From the NCBI GenBank assembly GCA_002842985.1, contig PHEQ01000001.1, positions 62,001 to 126,000 of the forward strand: a stretch of DNA of 64,000 bases, read 5' to 3'. The notes under the pieces were generated by a model. It was not told where the DNA came from, did not search any database, and saw only the letters and a program-made list of their open reading frames with translations. The position numbers were made by a program, and so were the translations under genes. Of this stretch, positions 63,354 to 64,000 are shown piece by piece; position 1 is the first letter of the stretch; each line of letters begins with the position of its first letter. Source of the DNA: Alphaproteobacteria bacterium HGW-Alphaproteobacteria-1. Its GTDB lineage: Bacteria; Pseudomonadota; Alphaproteobacteria; Rhodobacterales; Rhodobacteraceae.

Positions 63354-64000
63354 CGGTCGATCTCCCCGAACACCACGTCCAACGTGCCGATGATCGCCGC
63401 CACATCGGCCAGTTGATGCCCCTTTGCGACATGATCCATCGCCTGCAAATGCAGGAATCCCGGCGCGCGGATCTTGGCGCGATAGGGCCGGTTGGTGCCA
63501 TCGGCGACAAGGTAGACGCCGAACTCGCCCTTGGGGGCCTCGACAGCGGCATAGACCTCGCCCTCGGGGACGTGAAACCCTTCGGTATAAAGCTTGAAGT
63601 GGTGAATGAGCGCCTCCATCGAGGTCTTCATCTCGCCGCGCGACGGCGGGGTGATCTTGCCGCGCGCCAGAATATCGCCCTGCCCGTCGGGCGCGCGCAG
63701 CTTCTCCACCGCCTGATGGATGATCCGCACCGATTGCCGCATCTCCTCCATCCGGCAGAGGTACCGATCATAGCAATCGCCATTCTTGCCCACGGGGATG
63801 AGGAAATCGAACTCGTCATAACATTCGTAGGGTTGTGCGCGGCGCAGATCCCAGGCCATGCCGCTGCCCCGCACCATCACGCCGGAAAAGCCCCAGTCGA
63901 GCGCCTCCTGCTGGCTGATCACGCCGATATCGGCATTGCGCTGTTTGAAGATGCGGTTTTCGGTCAGAAGGCCGTCGATGTCATCGAGCACGCGCGGGAA
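63350..64000 (-). CDS. nuoD: NADH-quinone oxidoreductase subunit D (5' end beyond window)
   Basis: C-terminal 216 residues of the roughly 400-residue, hydrogenase-like 49-kDa subunit that forms the quinone site. [40 protein letters not shown] and [20 protein letters not shown] are family blocks; [12 protein letters not shown] is the conserved C-terminus. The gene continues past the right edge. Confidence 0.97.
   Translation of the reverse strand, partial: FPRVLDDIDGLLTENRIFKQRNADIGVISQQEALDWGFSGVMVRGSGMAWDLRRAQPYECYDEFDFLIPVGKNGDCYDRYLCRMEEMRQSVRIIHQAVEKLRAPDGQGDILARGKITPPSRGEMKTSMEALIHHFKLYTEGFHVPEGEVYAAVEAPKGEFGVYLVADGTNRPYRAKIRAPGFLHLQAMDHVAKGHQLADVAAIIGTLDVVFGEIDR

Noticed and set aside
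1-64000. tRNA, rRNA, CRISPR, prophage or insertion sequence
   Set aside because: Gaps between genes are short and none showed a cloverleaf, regular spaced repeats, transposase motifs or target duplications by eye; a tRNAscan or Infernal run could not be done here.

Overview
The window is GC-rich DNA from an aerobic anoxygenic phototrophic alphaproteobacterium, almost certainly of the Rhodobacteraceae (Roseobacter or Rhodovulum-like). The evidence is a purple-bacterial photosynthesis gene cluster with the Rhodobacter-type order, the Rhodobacterales tellurite-resistance genes trgAB, the ornithine-lipid pair olsBA, a ChpT phosphotransferase, and a nuo operon carrying the accessory genes (DUF5333, DUF5337, HhH-tailed NuoE) typical of this family. 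No rRNA, tRNA, CRISPR array, prophage or insertion sequence was recognised. No stretch longer than 300 bases lacks a gene; the longest gaps are 22123-22347, 6837-7005 and 53139-53303, and each is described below.

Region 1 (1-13 kb) holds housekeeping and envelope genes in short blocks: a partial acyl-CoA dehydrogenase, carA, a YqeY-like gene, a coupled ycjX-GNAT-ycjF-like trio, a ThiE-like gene, a CIA30 protein, olsBA, DUF3553 diverging from chpT, and an AI-2E family transporter. Region 2 (11-20 kb, all minus) is one closely packed run: class V aminotransferase, photolyase, cyclopropane-fatty-acid synthase, trgA, trgB, cysK, a large MscS-type channel and an AlaX-type editing hydrolase. Most junctions overlap by four bases, and the run resembles the tellurite locus of Rhodobacter sphaeroides. 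Region 3 (20-26 kb) holds a BCCT transporter, a RHH/DUF4169/fumC operon, SspB and a ChrA chromate transporter.

Region 4 (26-41.7 kb) is the photosynthesis cluster. On the minus strand crtE-crtF-bchC-bchX-(small ORF)-bchY-bchZ-pufQ-pufB-pufA-pufL-pufM-pufC-dxs form a superoperon of the known kind, running from GGPP and bacteriochlorophyll synthesis through LH1 and the reaction centre to isoprenoid supply. crtD-crtC diverge from crtE. Two pairs of perfect TGT-N12-ACA boxes (PpsR/CrtJ type) mark the bchC promoter and the crtE/crtD divergent region. Odd points are a PufC with three instead of four haem motifs, a 51-codon ORF coupled to both bchX and bchY, a repeat element inserted between bchY and bchZ, and a crtC with no ordinary start codon near its conserved N-terminus.

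Region 5 (41.7-64 kb) has glyA diverging from nadK, then, reading leftwards from the right edge, a long nuo operon: nuoD (partial), a TM protein, a lipoprotein, nuoE, an HhH membrane protein, DUF5337, nuoF, a lipoprotein, DUF5333, nuoG, a lipoprotein, nuoH, nuoI, a carboxymuconolactone-decarboxylase-like gene, nuoJ, nuoK, nuoL, nuoM and nuoN. It continues into birA, coaX, rnj and a DUF2478 gene. nuoA, nuoB and nuoC would lie beyond the right edge.
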